From the NCBI GenBank assembly GCA_027491235.1, contig JAIXWO010000013.1:124001-188000 (forward strand): DNA of 64,000 nucleotides. The letters are read 5' to 3'. Numbering within the stretch: the first letter of the stretch is position 1; each line of letters opens with the position of its first letter. Origin of the DNA: Sphingomonadales bacterium. Lineage in GTDB: Bacteria; Pseudomonadota; Alphaproteobacteria; Sphingomonadales; Sphingomonadaceae. Below the pieces are notes generated by a model. It searched no databases. It saw nothing but the letters and a program-made list of their open reading frames with translations, and was not told where the DNA came from. A program made the translations under genes and the position numbers. Positions 43,674 through 51,982 of the stretch are shown in pieces.

Positions 43674-44898
43674 GTCACGATCACCCCGCACAACGGGCGC
43701 GATTGTTCTGGTTGGCCTGATGGCGCTCAGCCTGTTCATCAACTACATCGACCGCGGCAACCTTGCGACTGGTGCGACACAGATTCGGGCCGATCTCAAT
43801 CTCTCGGCCACAGCCTATGGTGCGCTCGCGGCGGCGTTCTACTTTTCTTATGCGTTCTTCCAGCTTCCGGCGGGTGCCCTGTCGGACCGGATCGGCGGCA
43901 AGCTCGTGCTCGGCCTTGGCGCGCTCCTGTGGTCGCTCTCCACACTCCTCACCGGCTTTGTCGAAGGCTTTATGGGCTTGTTCGTCCTGCGCTTGATGCT
44001 GGGCATGGGCGAGAGTGTTGCGTTCACAACGACCTCCAAGATCATCGCCACCAATGTGCCGCGCGGGCAGATGGGCCTTGCCAATGGAGTGATCGGGTTC
44101 GGCTATCTGGTCGGCCCTGCGGTTGGCACGCTGCTCGGCGGCTTCATGATGGCCCAATGGGGCTGGCGCGCGACCTTCTTTGCCTTTGGCGCAGTTTCAC
44201 TGCTCTGGCTGATTCCATGGAGCCGGGTACGGATCAACGAGGCGAGGCCAACCGAAGGCCCTGATCAGCATCCAGTCACAATGCGCCAGATCCTCGGCAA
44301 GCGCGCCTTGTGGGGGGCCTCGCTCGGCCATTTCGCGGGCAATTGGAACTGGTATTTCATCCTCGGCTATCTGCCGATGTACCTTGAAATGCAGCGGGGC
44401 TTTTCGAAGGAGCATATGGCGGCGGTGGTTTCAAGCGCCTACCTCGTCAATGCGCTGGCTGCGCTGTTTGCCGGCTGGGCCATCGACAAGGCGATCGCGC
44501 GCGGATGGTCCCCTTCGCTCACACTCAAGGGGCCGCTCGCTTTGGCGCATCTGGCGGGCCTGGTGTGCATGCTCGCCATGCCAGCCATGCCAATCTATTG
44601 GTGCATCGCGCTGCTGTTCGTTTACCAAATCGCGCTTGGCCTTTCTTGCCCCGCCTATTTCATCATCCCGCAGATCATGGCCGGCCCCTCCGCCGCCGCG
44701 CGCTGGGTGGGGGTGCAGAATATGATGGGCAATATGCCCGGGATCATCGGCGTGTTTTTCGCCGGTGTGCTGATCGATGCGGGCGGGGGCTCTTACAGCA
44801 CCGCATTCCTGCTGGCGGGCCTCGTCAATATTCTGGGGCTCATTGGCTGGCTCGGCATCTTGCCCAAGGTTGAACCTGTGAATTGGAAAGCGGCCTAG
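43663..44898 (+). CDS. MFS transporter, anion:cation symporter (ACS)-like
   Basis: 411 residues, 12 membrane helices, with the ACS-type beginning [20 protein letters not shown] and [13 protein letters not shown] in loop 2-3. The ACS family takes up organic anions such as hexuronates, glucarate, phthalate or tartrate. Its start lies inside the end of the class II aldolase gene, so a small carboxylate used by that aldolase is a fair guess. Its TAG stop and the stop of the convergent caiD gene share the palindrome CTAG (44895-44898). Confidence 0.86.
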   Translation: MPSESRSPRTTGAIVLVGLMALSLFINYIDRGNLATGATQIRADLNLSATAYGALAAAFYFSYAFFQLPAGALSDRIGGKLVLGLGALLWSLSTLLTGFVEGFMGLFVLRLMLGMGESVAFTTTSKIIATNVPRGQMGLANGVIGFGYLVGPAVGTLLGGFMMAQWGWRATFFAFGAVSLLWLIPWSRVRINEARPTEGPDQHPVTMRQILGKRALWGASLGHFAGNWNWYFILGYLPMYLEMQRGFSKEHMAAVVSSAYLVNALAALFAGWAIDKAIARGWSPSLTLKGPLALAHLAGLVCMLAMPAMPIYWCIALLFVYQIALGLSCPAYFIIPQIMAGPSAAARWVGVQNMMGNMPGIIGVFFAGVLIDAGGGSYSTAFLLAGLVNILGLIGWLGILPKVEPVNWKAA

Positions 44899-45674
44899 CG
44901 CCCTTTCCATTCAGGCGTGCGGCCCTCGGCGAAGGCGCGCGGGCCTTCGAGGGCATCGTCCGAAGCGAGCATCGCGCGATAAGAGGGGATCGCCCCGCTG
45001 CGCATCAACGTGTAGCCTTGTTCCACTTCTACACCCTCAGTCGCACGCAGAATGTCACGCGCGGCAGTAACGGCAAGTGGAGCGGCGCCGGCGATTGCTT
45101 CGGCCAACTCTATCGCGCTGGCGAGCAGCCCTTCGGGTTCCACCACCCGGTTCACGAGGTTCAGCGTGAGCGCCTCATCTGCCTCCAGTCGCCGTCCGGT
45201 GAGGATCATTTCCCGCGCCAGCCGTGCCGGGATGGCCTTGGGCAGCCGGAGCAGCCCACCTGAATCCGGGAGCATGCCAAGCTGCGCCTCGGGCAACCAG
45301 AAGCGCGCGGCGGTGCTCGCGATGATGAGGTCTGCGGCCAGCGCGAGCTCAAACCCACCGCCCACCGCGAGGCCGTTGACTGCCGCGATCACGGGCTTGG
45401 TCAGGCTGAAGTATTCGGTGAGGCCGGCAAAGCCGCCGGGGCCGTGGTCTGCATCAACCGCCTCGCCATCGTTTGCCGCGCCAAGGTCCCATCCAGCGGA
45501 GAAGAACCGCCCTGTGCCGGTGATGATCCCAACACGCAGCGCTGGATCATCATTCAGCGTCTTGAACGCGGCATAGAGTTCCAAGCTGGTCGCCACGTCG
45601 ATGGCATTGGCCTTGGGCCGGTCGAGCGTGATGATCAGCACATCAGCGCGGCGTTCAAGCGTGACGGCACTCAT
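44895..45674 (-). CDS. caiD: Crotonobetainyl-CoA hydratase (carnitinyl-CoA dehydratase)
   Basis: 259 residues of the crotonase family and very close to E. coli CaiD over its whole length: [14 protein letters not shown] (about 57-64), [21 protein letters not shown] with Glu109, LPEAQLG with Glu129 (the crotonase catalytic pair, 20 apart), and the C-terminal [17 protein letters not shown]. CaiD adds water to crotonobetainyl-CoA to give L-carnitinyl-CoA. It is the last gene of an eight-gene operon; its start shares bases with the ligase stop (TAATG). Upstream genes supply a CoA ligase and an acyl-CoA dehydrogenase, which together with CaiD make carnitine from gamma-butyrobetaine. This is the assignment that anchors the operon's function. 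Confidence 0.9.
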   Translation of the reverse strand: MSAVTLERRADVLIITLDRPKANAIDVATSLELYAAFKTLNDDPALRVGIITGTGRFFSAGWDLGAANDGEAVDADHGPGGFAGLTEYFSLTKPVIAAVNGLAVGGGFELALAADLIIASTAARFWLPEAQLGMLPDSGGLLRLPKAIPARLAREMILTGRRLEADEALTLNLVNRVVEPEGLLASAIELAEAIAGAAPLAVTAARDILRATEGVEVEQGYTLMRSGAIPSYRAMLASDDALEGPRAFAEGRTPEWKGR

Positions 45675-47770
45675 TATGAAGGCTCCCTCGTTCGGATCAG
45701 AGCATCCACTGCTACAGCCCCTTGGGGCAAGGCGAGCAGCGGATTGACGTCGAGTTCTTCCAGCCCCTCGCCATGCACCATGGCAAAGGCGGCAACGGCT
45801 TCAATAGCATCGACCAGGGCTGGCATATCACATCCCGCACGGCCACGATATCCGGCGAGCACGCTGTGCAGCGGCAGCCTCATCAGTGCGGCCTCAATCT
45901 CCGCGCGGCTGGCGGGCAGCAGCACTTGTTCGACCTGCCGGAGCAACTCGACGAATATGCCGCCAGCACCCAAGGTCATGAACAGGCCGAACTGCGGATC
46001 GCGGCCAACGCCGACGATCAGCTCGGCGACTGTGCCGCCGACCATTTCCTCAATCAGATAGGTGCCGCCAAGTCCGGCCATGCGACGCCCCGCCGCGAGC
46101 AAATCCACGCGGCTGGAGAGCCCGAGCGCGACCCCGCCAAGCTCGGTTTTATGAGCCAGATCGGCACCCACGGCTTTGAGCGCGAGGGGGAATGGTGCCG
46201 GCAGCGGCGCGGCGTCGTCGGCGCACAAGGCTTCCAATTCGGCCAATGTCAGCAAACACCCACGTGGCACCGGCACGCCGTGCGCGGACAGGGCCGCCTT
46301 GCTGCGCACTTCATCCCAAGTTTTCGGTTCACTCGACAAAAGCGGCGGCGATTCAGGCAAGGCCGCAGGTGCAGGGCGAGACCAAGCCGCACCAATTCCG
46401 GCAGCAGCGGCGATCGCTTGCAACGCTTCAGACAGGCCTCCAGCGGGCATGATGCCTTGAGCGATCAACTGTGAAGCGACCGCTTCGGGCAGATTCTCGG
46501 CAAGGGAACTCGCCACGATCCGCACTGTGCCCTCCGCCGCCGGACGCGCCCGCACAGCCGCGAGATAGGCCGCGATGGTCACATCCCAGTCTGCACCAGT
46601 GCAGCGGTCTGCGCGGGGGAAATCGAGGATGAGCAGCGAAGCTTCGAAATCCGCCCCAAGCATCCCGGCAAAGCACGCCGTCTGCGCCGCTTCGTCGCCC
46701 CAGATATAGGTGTGGTAATCGAGCGGATTGGCGACATTGACCCGGGGACCCAGCAACGCTTCAAGCTCTGCCTGTGTCGCTGCTGGAAAGTCCGGCGTCT
46801 CAAGCCCTGCCCGCTCGGCCAAGTCCGCGGTGAGCGAAGCTTCACCACCCGAACAACTGGCGCTGGTGACCCGTCGCCCCCGCAGAGGACCCGCAACATG
46901 GAGCAGCTTTAGTGTCTCAAGGAAACTCGCCGGATCATGCGCCCGCGCCACGCCATAGCGCGCGAACAATGCATCACACAGCGCATCAGCACCCGCGAGC
47001 GAACTGGTGTGCGACAGCGTCAGCGCCGCGCCCTTGGCCGACGCCCCGGTCTTGAGTGCCACCAACGGCACTCCGGCTGCGCGCGCGGCAAGGCACGCTT
47101 CAGAAAACCGCGCGACTGAACCCAGCCCTTCCAGGTGCAACCCGATGGCGCTGATCCGTTTGTCCTGCACCAACGCTTCGATCAGATCTGCCGGCGTCAC
47201 ATCCGCGCAATTGCCGACGGAGATGACATAGCCAATCGGCAGCCCGCGCGACTGCATGGTGAAGTTGAGCGCGAGGTTGCCGCTCTGACTGATGATTGCG
47301 ACGCCCCGAGCGCCCTTGGACCCTGCCTCAATCGGCAGGCAGCCATGTTGATCCGGCCAGAGCGCCACGCGGTCAAACAGGTTGAGCATGCCGTAGCAAT
47401 TCGGCCCGACGAGCGGCACGCCATCGGCTGCGGCAAGAAGCTCAGCCTGTCGGGCCTGCCCCACTTCACCGCTCTCGGCAAAATCGGCCGCATAGCATAT
47501 TGCACCACCGACCCCTGCAAGCTCGCCCGCCAGCGCAATCGTCGCAGGTGCTGGAGCGGCGATGAACACGGCATCCGGCGCTTCAGGCAGCGCCGCCATA
47601 TCAGCAAAGCAAGGCAGCCCACCCATTTCTGCCCGCTTTGGGTTGACCGGCCAGATTGGGCCCGCAAATCCCAATGCACGGCATTGCCGCACGGCTTCCT
47701 CGGCTGCCTTGCCGCCCACAATGGCCAAGCTACGCGGGCGCAGCAGGCGGGCTAATCTGTCTGCGCTCAT
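45674..47770 (-). CDS. ADP-forming acyl-CoA synthetase, probably gamma-butyrobetaine/crotonobetaine/carnitine CoA ligase
   Basis: 698 residues joining a CoA-binding domain ([17 protein letters not shown], about 14-30), a succinyl-CoA-ligase-like domain with [10 protein letters not shown] and the phospho-His loop in SHTSSLAG, and a C-terminal ATP-grasp domain (about 480-698, with [20 protein letters not shown]). This is the fused NDP-forming acyl-CoA synthetase architecture; it forms acyl-CoA and ADP. In E. coli the same step is done by AMP-forming CaiC or CoA transferase CaiB. Its start overlaps the acyl-CoA dehydrogenase stop (ATGA), and its stop overlaps caiD, so a betaine-type acid is the expected substrate. 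Acetyl- or other acyl-CoA formation cannot be ruled out by sequence. Confidence 0.85.
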   Translation of the reverse strand: MSADRLARLLRPRSLAIVGGKAAEEAVRQCRALGFAGPIWPVNPKRAEMGGLPCFADMAALPEAPDAVFIAAPAPATIALAGELAGVGGAICYAADFAESGEVGQARQAELLAAADGVPLVGPNCYGMLNLFDRVALWPDQHGCLPIEAGSKGARGVAIISQSGNLALNFTMQSRGLPIGYVISVGNCADVTPADLIEALVQDKRISAIGLHLEGLGSVARFSEACLAARAAGVPLVALKTGASAKGAALTLSHTSSLAGADALCDALFARYGVARAHDPASFLETLKLLHVAGPLRGRRVTSASCSGGEASLTADLAERAGLETPDFPAATQAELEALLGPRVNVANPLDYHTYIWGDEAAQTACFAGMLGADFEASLLILDFPRADRCTGADWDVTIAAYLAAVRARPAAEGTVRIVASSLAENLPEAVASQLIAQGIMPAGGLSEALQAIAAAAGIGAAWSRPAPAALPESPPLLSSEPKTWDEVRSKAALSAHGVPVPRGCLLTLAELEALCADDAAPLPAPFPLALKAVGADLAHKTELGGVALGLSSRVDLLAAGRRMAGLGGTYLIEEMVGGTVAELIVGVGRDPQFGLFMTLGAGGIFVELLRQVEQVLLPASRAEIEAALMRLPLHSVLAGYRGRAGCDMPALVDAIEAVAAFAMVHGEGLEELDVNPLLALPQGAVAVDALIRTREPS

Positions 47771-48915
47771 ACCTCCAACGGACGCAGCAGCGCGCGGCTG
47801 ATGATGTGGCGCTGGATTTCGCTGGTGCCGTCCCAGATGCGCTCAACACGCGCGTCGCGCCAGAAGCGTTCGATGGGAAGCTCATCCATCAGCCCCATGC
47901 CGCCAAAGATCTGCAGCGCATTGTCGGTTACGCGGGCGAGCGCTTCGGAAGCGAACAGCTTAGCCATGGCCGCATCGGTATCGGTCATCATGCCCTGATC
48001 ATCCTTCCACGCGGCGCGGAGGGTGAGGAGTTCGGCGGCTTCCAGTTCGGTCTTCATGTCCGCCAGCTTGAAGCCGGTGCCCTGAAACTTGCCGATCGCC
48101 TGGCCGAATTGCTTGCGCGTCGCGGCCCACTGCGTTGCCATTTCGAGCACACGTTGGCCACGCCCGACCGACGTCGTGGCGACCTGCAGGCGGGTCGAGC
48201 CCAGCCACTGGCCCATTAGCTCAAAGCCCTTGTCGAGTTCGCCCAGCAGGCTGGAAGCTGGCACGCGGCAATCCTCAAAGATCAGCTCGCATTGGTGATA
48301 GCCCCGATGTGACACGCACTTGGGGCCCTGCCTGCGGGTGAGGCCGGGCGTGTCAAAATCGACGAGGAAGCAGCTGATTGTCTTCTTGCCGCCCGCTTCG
48401 CCCGTGGCCGCGCAGAGGATCACGAAGTCCGCCACATCGGCATGGCTGATGAAATGTTTGGAGCCGTTGATGACAAAGTCGCTGCCATCGCGGCGGGCGA
48501 ATGTCCGCATGGACCGCACGTCGGACCCGGCATCAGGCTCGGTCATGGCGAGACAGTCATGGCGCTCCCCGCGGATCGTCGGGAGCAGATAATCTTCGAT
48601 CTGGCTGCCCTCGCACCCGCGCAGGATATTGCTCGGCCGCGCAATCATCATTTGCAGGCCATAGCTGGCGCGGCCCAGTTCGCGCTCCATAAGCGTGGTG
48701 TCGAACGTCCCAAGGCCGCCACCGCCCAGCTCTGCGGGCATGTTCACGGCATAAAGCCCGAGCGCCTGTGATTTGGCGCGGATGTCGGCAGCAAGCTCAA
48801 CCGGCACATCGTCGGTCTCCTCGACCATCTTCTCGTGCGGATAGAGCTCAGTCTCGACAAAGCGTCGGACCGTTTCGACCAGCATCTGCTGTTCGGAAGA
48901 GAGTTCAAAATGCAT
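47767..48915 (-). CDS. Acyl-CoA dehydrogenase, probably gamma-butyrobetainyl-CoA dehydrogenase
   Basis: 382 residues of the acyl-CoA dehydrogenase family: an N-terminal helical domain, the middle barrel with AMTEPDAGSDVRSMRT (FAD signature 1, about 117-132), and the C-terminal helical domain with the QIFGGMGLMDELPIERFWRDARV signature and GTSEIQR (about 365), the flavin-contact block. The E. coli counterpart CaiA reduces crotonobetainyl-CoA; here, in an aerobe-like oxidative operon, oxidation of gamma-butyrobetainyl-CoA to crotonobetainyl-CoA with electrons to ETF is expected. It starts on the stop of the thioesterase gene (TGATG) and ends on the ligase start. Confidence 0.87.
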   Translation of the reverse strand: MHFELSSEQQMLVETVRRFVETELYPHEKMVEETDDVPVELAADIRAKSQALGLYAVNMPAELGGGGLGTFDTTLMERELGRASYGLQMMIARPSNILRGCEGSQIEDYLLPTIRGERHDCLAMTEPDAGSDVRSMRTFARRDGSDFVINGSKHFISHADVADFVILCAATGEAGGKKTISCFLVDFDTPGLTRRQGPKCVSHRGYHQCELIFEDCRVPASSLLGELDKGFELMGQWLGSTRLQVATTSVGRGQRVLEMATQWAATRKQFGQAIGKFQGTGFKLADMKTELEAAELLTLRAAWKDDQGMMTDTDAAMAKLFASEALARVTDNALQIFGGMGLMDELPIERFWRDARVERIWDGTSEIQRHIISRALLRPLEV

Positions 48916-49499
48916 CAGCCCGCATTCCCTTGGTGGTTCCGTTTGATGGCAATACTGCGCCCAGCCTGTGCCGGACGCGGAAGGTCTGCATGAGCGGCAA
49001 GCACAGCCTGCACGCGCGCGTTGAGATCTGGCGGCATCGGCGTGCTGCGCCCGGCCGCCATGTCGACATGGACCAGCATCTGCTCGCCGGTCGCCAGCAG
49101 TTCGCCGGTCTCGGCATTGTGCATGGCATGGAAGATGTGCAGCCGTTTCTCGTCTGCGTCGATCAAGTGGAGCGAGAGGTCAAGCCGGTCGCCAAGATGC
49201 GCTTCGGCGAGATTGAAGATCATCGTCTGCACAGTGAACAGCGAATGTCCGCCCGCGCGATAAGCCTCATCAATCCCGATCAGGCGGAAGAACGCGTCCG
49301 ACTGATCCCCGAAGGCGAGGAGGTAGCAGGACTCGCTCATGTGCCCGTTATAGTCGACCCACGCACGCGGGACGGTCGGACTGATCAGGTGCAAGGGCGC
49401 CGCAATCGTCTCACCGGGCGTGATCGGTTTAGCGGCAACGCCTTCCAGCGGCGTGTGCAGGCCGTGGCCCGTGTCTTCCAAATCACTTTGCGGCGTCAT
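48915..49499 (-). CDS. Hotdog-fold acyl-CoA thioesterase (4-hydroxybenzoyl-CoA thioesterase-like)
   Basis: 194 residues from the ATG at 49499. The segment WVDYNGHMSESCYLLAFGD is the hotdog-thioesterase signature with the catalytic-site Asp/Asn/His residues, and the C-terminal half has RLHIFHAMHNAETGE and EQMLVHVD. It is clearly homologous to the thioesterase domain fused to the carnitine dehydrogenase at 51983-53458 (WIDYNEHMTEYCYLKLFGD), so the operon has two copies of this domain. In Pseudomonas and Sinorhizobium the relatives hydrolyse betainyl-CoA. One of the two here may release carnitine from carnitinyl-CoA, the missing step between CaiD and carnitine dehydrogenase. Its first 17 bases overlap the hydrolase gene. 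Confidence 0.85.
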   Translation of the reverse strand: MTPQSDLEDTGHGLHTPLEGVAAKPITPGETIAAPLHLISPTVPRAWVDYNGHMSESCYLLAFGDQSDAFFRLIGIDEAYRAGGHSLFTVQTMIFNLAEAHLGDRLDLSLHLIDADEKRLHIFHAMHNAETGELLATGEQMLVHVDMAAGRSTPMPPDLNARVQAVLAAHADLPRPAQAGRSIAIKRNHQGNAG

Positions 49500-50544
49500 G
49501 ATCGGGCCCTTTCCTCTGTCCGGCCTGCCAGGCACAGATGCCGAGCGTCGCGCCCTTGGTGAGTTGGGCTGGCGCGACGAGACCAGCCACCAGCCGGGCG
49601 CGACCATGTTCGCAGATCAGCGTGTGGTCACCCCGCCCCGCGACATCGAGCAGTAGTTGATCCCAATGGCGGTATTGCACGTCATGGCCTTCACCGGGAT
49701 AGCGGCGGAAGGTGACTTTGCCGGCCACTTTGCTGGCCCAATACGCGCCCTGATCTGGAGGGACGAGCGCATCGGCCTCACCATAATAGAAGAAGGCTGG
49801 CGCCGGAAACGCCGCCACCGGTGCGGGCGCATCACAGAATCGACGATATTCGCGCGCGACACCGCGCGCATCGCCGCGCTGACCGGCGATGAAATAGGCA
49901 TGTGCGCCTTCATCTGCTGCGCGATCGATAAAGCCGCGAACTTTACCCGCGACGCCATCCTGAGGCATGGCCCAGAACTGACGCGGTGCGCCGACCTGTT
50001 GCGCAAGCCCCGCCTCCAGCGTGGCCTGATCGGCAGTGCAGACAGGGCTCGTTGGCGGGGCAGACGCAATGGCAGCGAGCATGTGCCAAGAGGTCACCCG
50101 CTCAGGCATGGCGGCCGCAATATGTCCAGCATAGGCACCGCCACCCGAGATCGCGACGAGCGCGAACCGCTGAACGCCAAGTTGGGCCAATACCTGCCGA
50201 ACTTCGCTGGTGTAATCGTCAAACGTCCAGGCGGGATCATAAGCTGTGTCGCCAAGACCGTTACGTTCCACCGCGATGATCCGCACCTTGAGGCGGCGGC
50301 GCAGCGTATCGAGAAAGGCGACCAGTTCTGGCGCGCGGGCGCTCGTGCCGACGCCGCCGATGAACAGCATGGGCGTCCAACCCGCCTCGCCGGTATCGGT
50401 GAAATGGACCGTGCGCCCCTCGCGGGTCTGCAGGCTCTGCAGCGGCGTGCCGATGGGATCGAATTGATCGGGAAACGCAATGGGCTGGGCAAGCGCCGGG
50501 ACCGCAAATGTCAGCGCTGCCGCAGCGAGGAGAGTCCGGATCAT
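49483..50544 (-). CDS. Secreted alpha/beta hydrolase, possible acylcarnitine esterase
   Basis: 353 residues beginning with a signal peptide (MIRTLLAAAALTFAVPALAQ), so the protein is periplasmic. The alpha/beta-hydrolase triad can be traced: Ser133 in AISGGGAY, Asp in GEADALVPP (about residue 260) and His in GEGHDVQY (about 288). Embedded in the carnitine operon (ATGA overlap with the permease before it, 17-base overlap with the thioesterase after it), it may cleave O-acylcarnitines in the periplasm and free carnitine for uptake. In Pseudomonas aeruginosa the unrelated-in-sequence or distantly related hydrolase HocS has that role. The assignment here rests on context only. Confidence 0.75.
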   Translation of the reverse strand: MIRTLLAAAALTFAVPALAQPIAFPDQFDPIGTPLQSLQTREGRTVHFTDTGEAGWTPMLFIGGVGTSARAPELVAFLDTLRRRLKVRIIAVERNGLGDTAYDPAWTFDDYTSEVRQVLAQLGVQRFALVAISGGGAYAGHIAAAMPERVTSWHMLAAIASAPPTSPVCTADQATLEAGLAQQVGAPRQFWAMPQDGVAGKVRGFIDRAADEGAHAYFIAGQRGDARGVAREYRRFCDAPAPVAAFPAPAFFYYGEADALVPPDQGAYWASKVAGKVTFRRYPGEGHDVQYRHWDQLLLDVAGRGDHTLICEHGRARLVAGLVAPAQLTKGATLGICAWQAGQRKGPDHDAAK

Positions 50545-51947
50545 CGCACGGGCTCCGTTTCCAGATTGCGGTCAAGCGCTTCGATCTGCGCCAGTTCACC
50601 CGAAAGATCGAGGCTGCGGCAAAGGATGAGATAGACCGCCGCCGAGACCGGCAAACCAATCAGCATCGAGATATCTGCACCGCCGAGCGCCTTTGCGACG
50701 GGCCCCACGTAGAGCTCCGTCTTAAAGAACGGGATCATGGCAATGAAGCCGACAGCGTAAGATGTAAGCCCGCGCCAATTCGACCGGCCATAGAGACCAT
50801 CTGCCATAAACATCGCGCGGATCGAATAGCGACCCTTCCGCACGAAGAAGAAGTCCACAAGGTTGATCGCGGTCCAAGGCGTGAAGAGGTAGACCAGCAC
50901 GGCGAGGAACGCCTCTAGCGCGTGAAGCACATTCCCACTGAGGGCGAGCGAAAGGGCCAGTGATGTCCCGAGGACGGCGACCAATGCCGCCATGCGTGAT
51001 GCTATGCCGAGCCGGATCGGGGTCACGCTATCAACGACGCTGAGCATGGTGAGCGAGGCGCCATAGAGGTTGAGCGAGGTGATCGTGATCAACCCGCCGA
51101 AGCTGCTGACCAGCATGATGACACCGAACCCGCCAAACATTGCATCCGCACTTTGGCGCAGTGCGACGACAATATCGGCGTTGGAAAAGGCCGCAGCAGC
51201 AAACGCGCCGACGAGCATCATCCACGCACCGCCGATGAAAGCCCCCCAGAAAGTCCAGAAGAACGAGGCACGGATGCCCACCTCGCGCGGCAAATAGCGC
51301 GAATAGTCCGACACATAGATGGACCAGCTCAGCTGATATCCAGCGGCGGCAAAAAACTGGACAAGGAACAATGTGGGCTTGAATGGGCCCAGCTGGAGCA
51401 GCGTTGCAAGATCAACAACGGCGAAAAACCCGACAGTATAGACCGCCAGCACCGCCAGCATGAGATAGGCGAGCAGGCGCTGCGCCTTGTGGATCAGGTC
51501 ATAGCCTGCCGCCGCGATGAGGGCCGCGAGGATTGCGAAGACGATGATCGTCGGCCCCTCCGGCAGGCCGACGAGTTCCTTGACTGTACTCGCCGCAAGC
51601 GACTGGTTGAGGGCATTAAACCCGATATAGGTTACTAGCGCGACGACCCAGACGAGGAGCGCGCCCAAATAGCCAAATTGGGGACGGGACTGGATCATCT
51701 GCGGCAGGCCCAGTTGCGGACCTTGCGAACAATGCAGCGCCATCAGCACTGTGCCGAGAATGCAGCCGCCAATGACTGCGAGGCTTGACCAGAAGAGGTC
51801 GAGCCCGCCCACCACGCTGATCGCGCCTGTGGCAAGGGTGGCCAGATGCGCGTCGCCAGTAAACCACACCGGCCAAAGATGACGCACTTCACCGCGCCGC
51901 TCCGCCAGAGGGACGTAGTCGATCGAACGGGTTTCAATCATGGCCAT
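50541..51947 (-). CDS. NCS1-family permease, candidate carnitine/gamma-butyrobetaine importer
   Basis: 468 residues from the ATG at 51947, which has GGAGAG seven bases upstream; the frame's earlier TTG has none. About 12 membrane helices with the NCS1 beginning (RHLWPVWFTGDAHLATLATG) and the family's HCSQGPQLGLPQM and TPWTAINLVDFF segments. NCS1 porters usually import cytosine, purines, hydantoins or thiamine. Here it lies between the carnitine dehydrogenase and the hydrolase, where other bacteria have a BCCT or ABC carnitine transporter, so a trimethylammonium substrate is likely. It starts 35 bases after the dehydrogenase stop and ends in an ATGA overlap with the hydrolase. Confidence 0.8.
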   Translation of the reverse strand: MAMIETRSIDYVPLAERRGEVRHLWPVWFTGDAHLATLATGAISVVGGLDLFWSSLAVIGGCILGTVLMALHCSQGPQLGLPQMIQSRPQFGYLGALLVWVVALVTYIGFNALNQSLAASTVKELVGLPEGPTIIVFAILAALIAAAGYDLIHKAQRLLAYLMLAVLAVYTVGFFAVVDLATLLQLGPFKPTLFLVQFFAAAGYQLSWSIYVSDYSRYLPREVGIRASFFWTFWGAFIGGAWMMLVGAFAAAAFSNADIVVALRQSADAMFGGFGVIMLVSSFGGLITITSLNLYGASLTMLSVVDSVTPIRLGIASRMAALVAVLGTSLALSLALSGNVLHALEAFLAVLVYLFTPWTAINLVDFFFVRKGRYSIRAMFMADGLYGRSNWRGLTSYAVGFIAMIPFFKTELYVGPVAKALGGADISMLIGLPVSAAVYLILCRSLDLSGELAQIEALDRNLETEPVR

Positions 51948-51982
51948 GCGGTATCTCTCCCCCAAAAACGTCGTCTGGCCGG

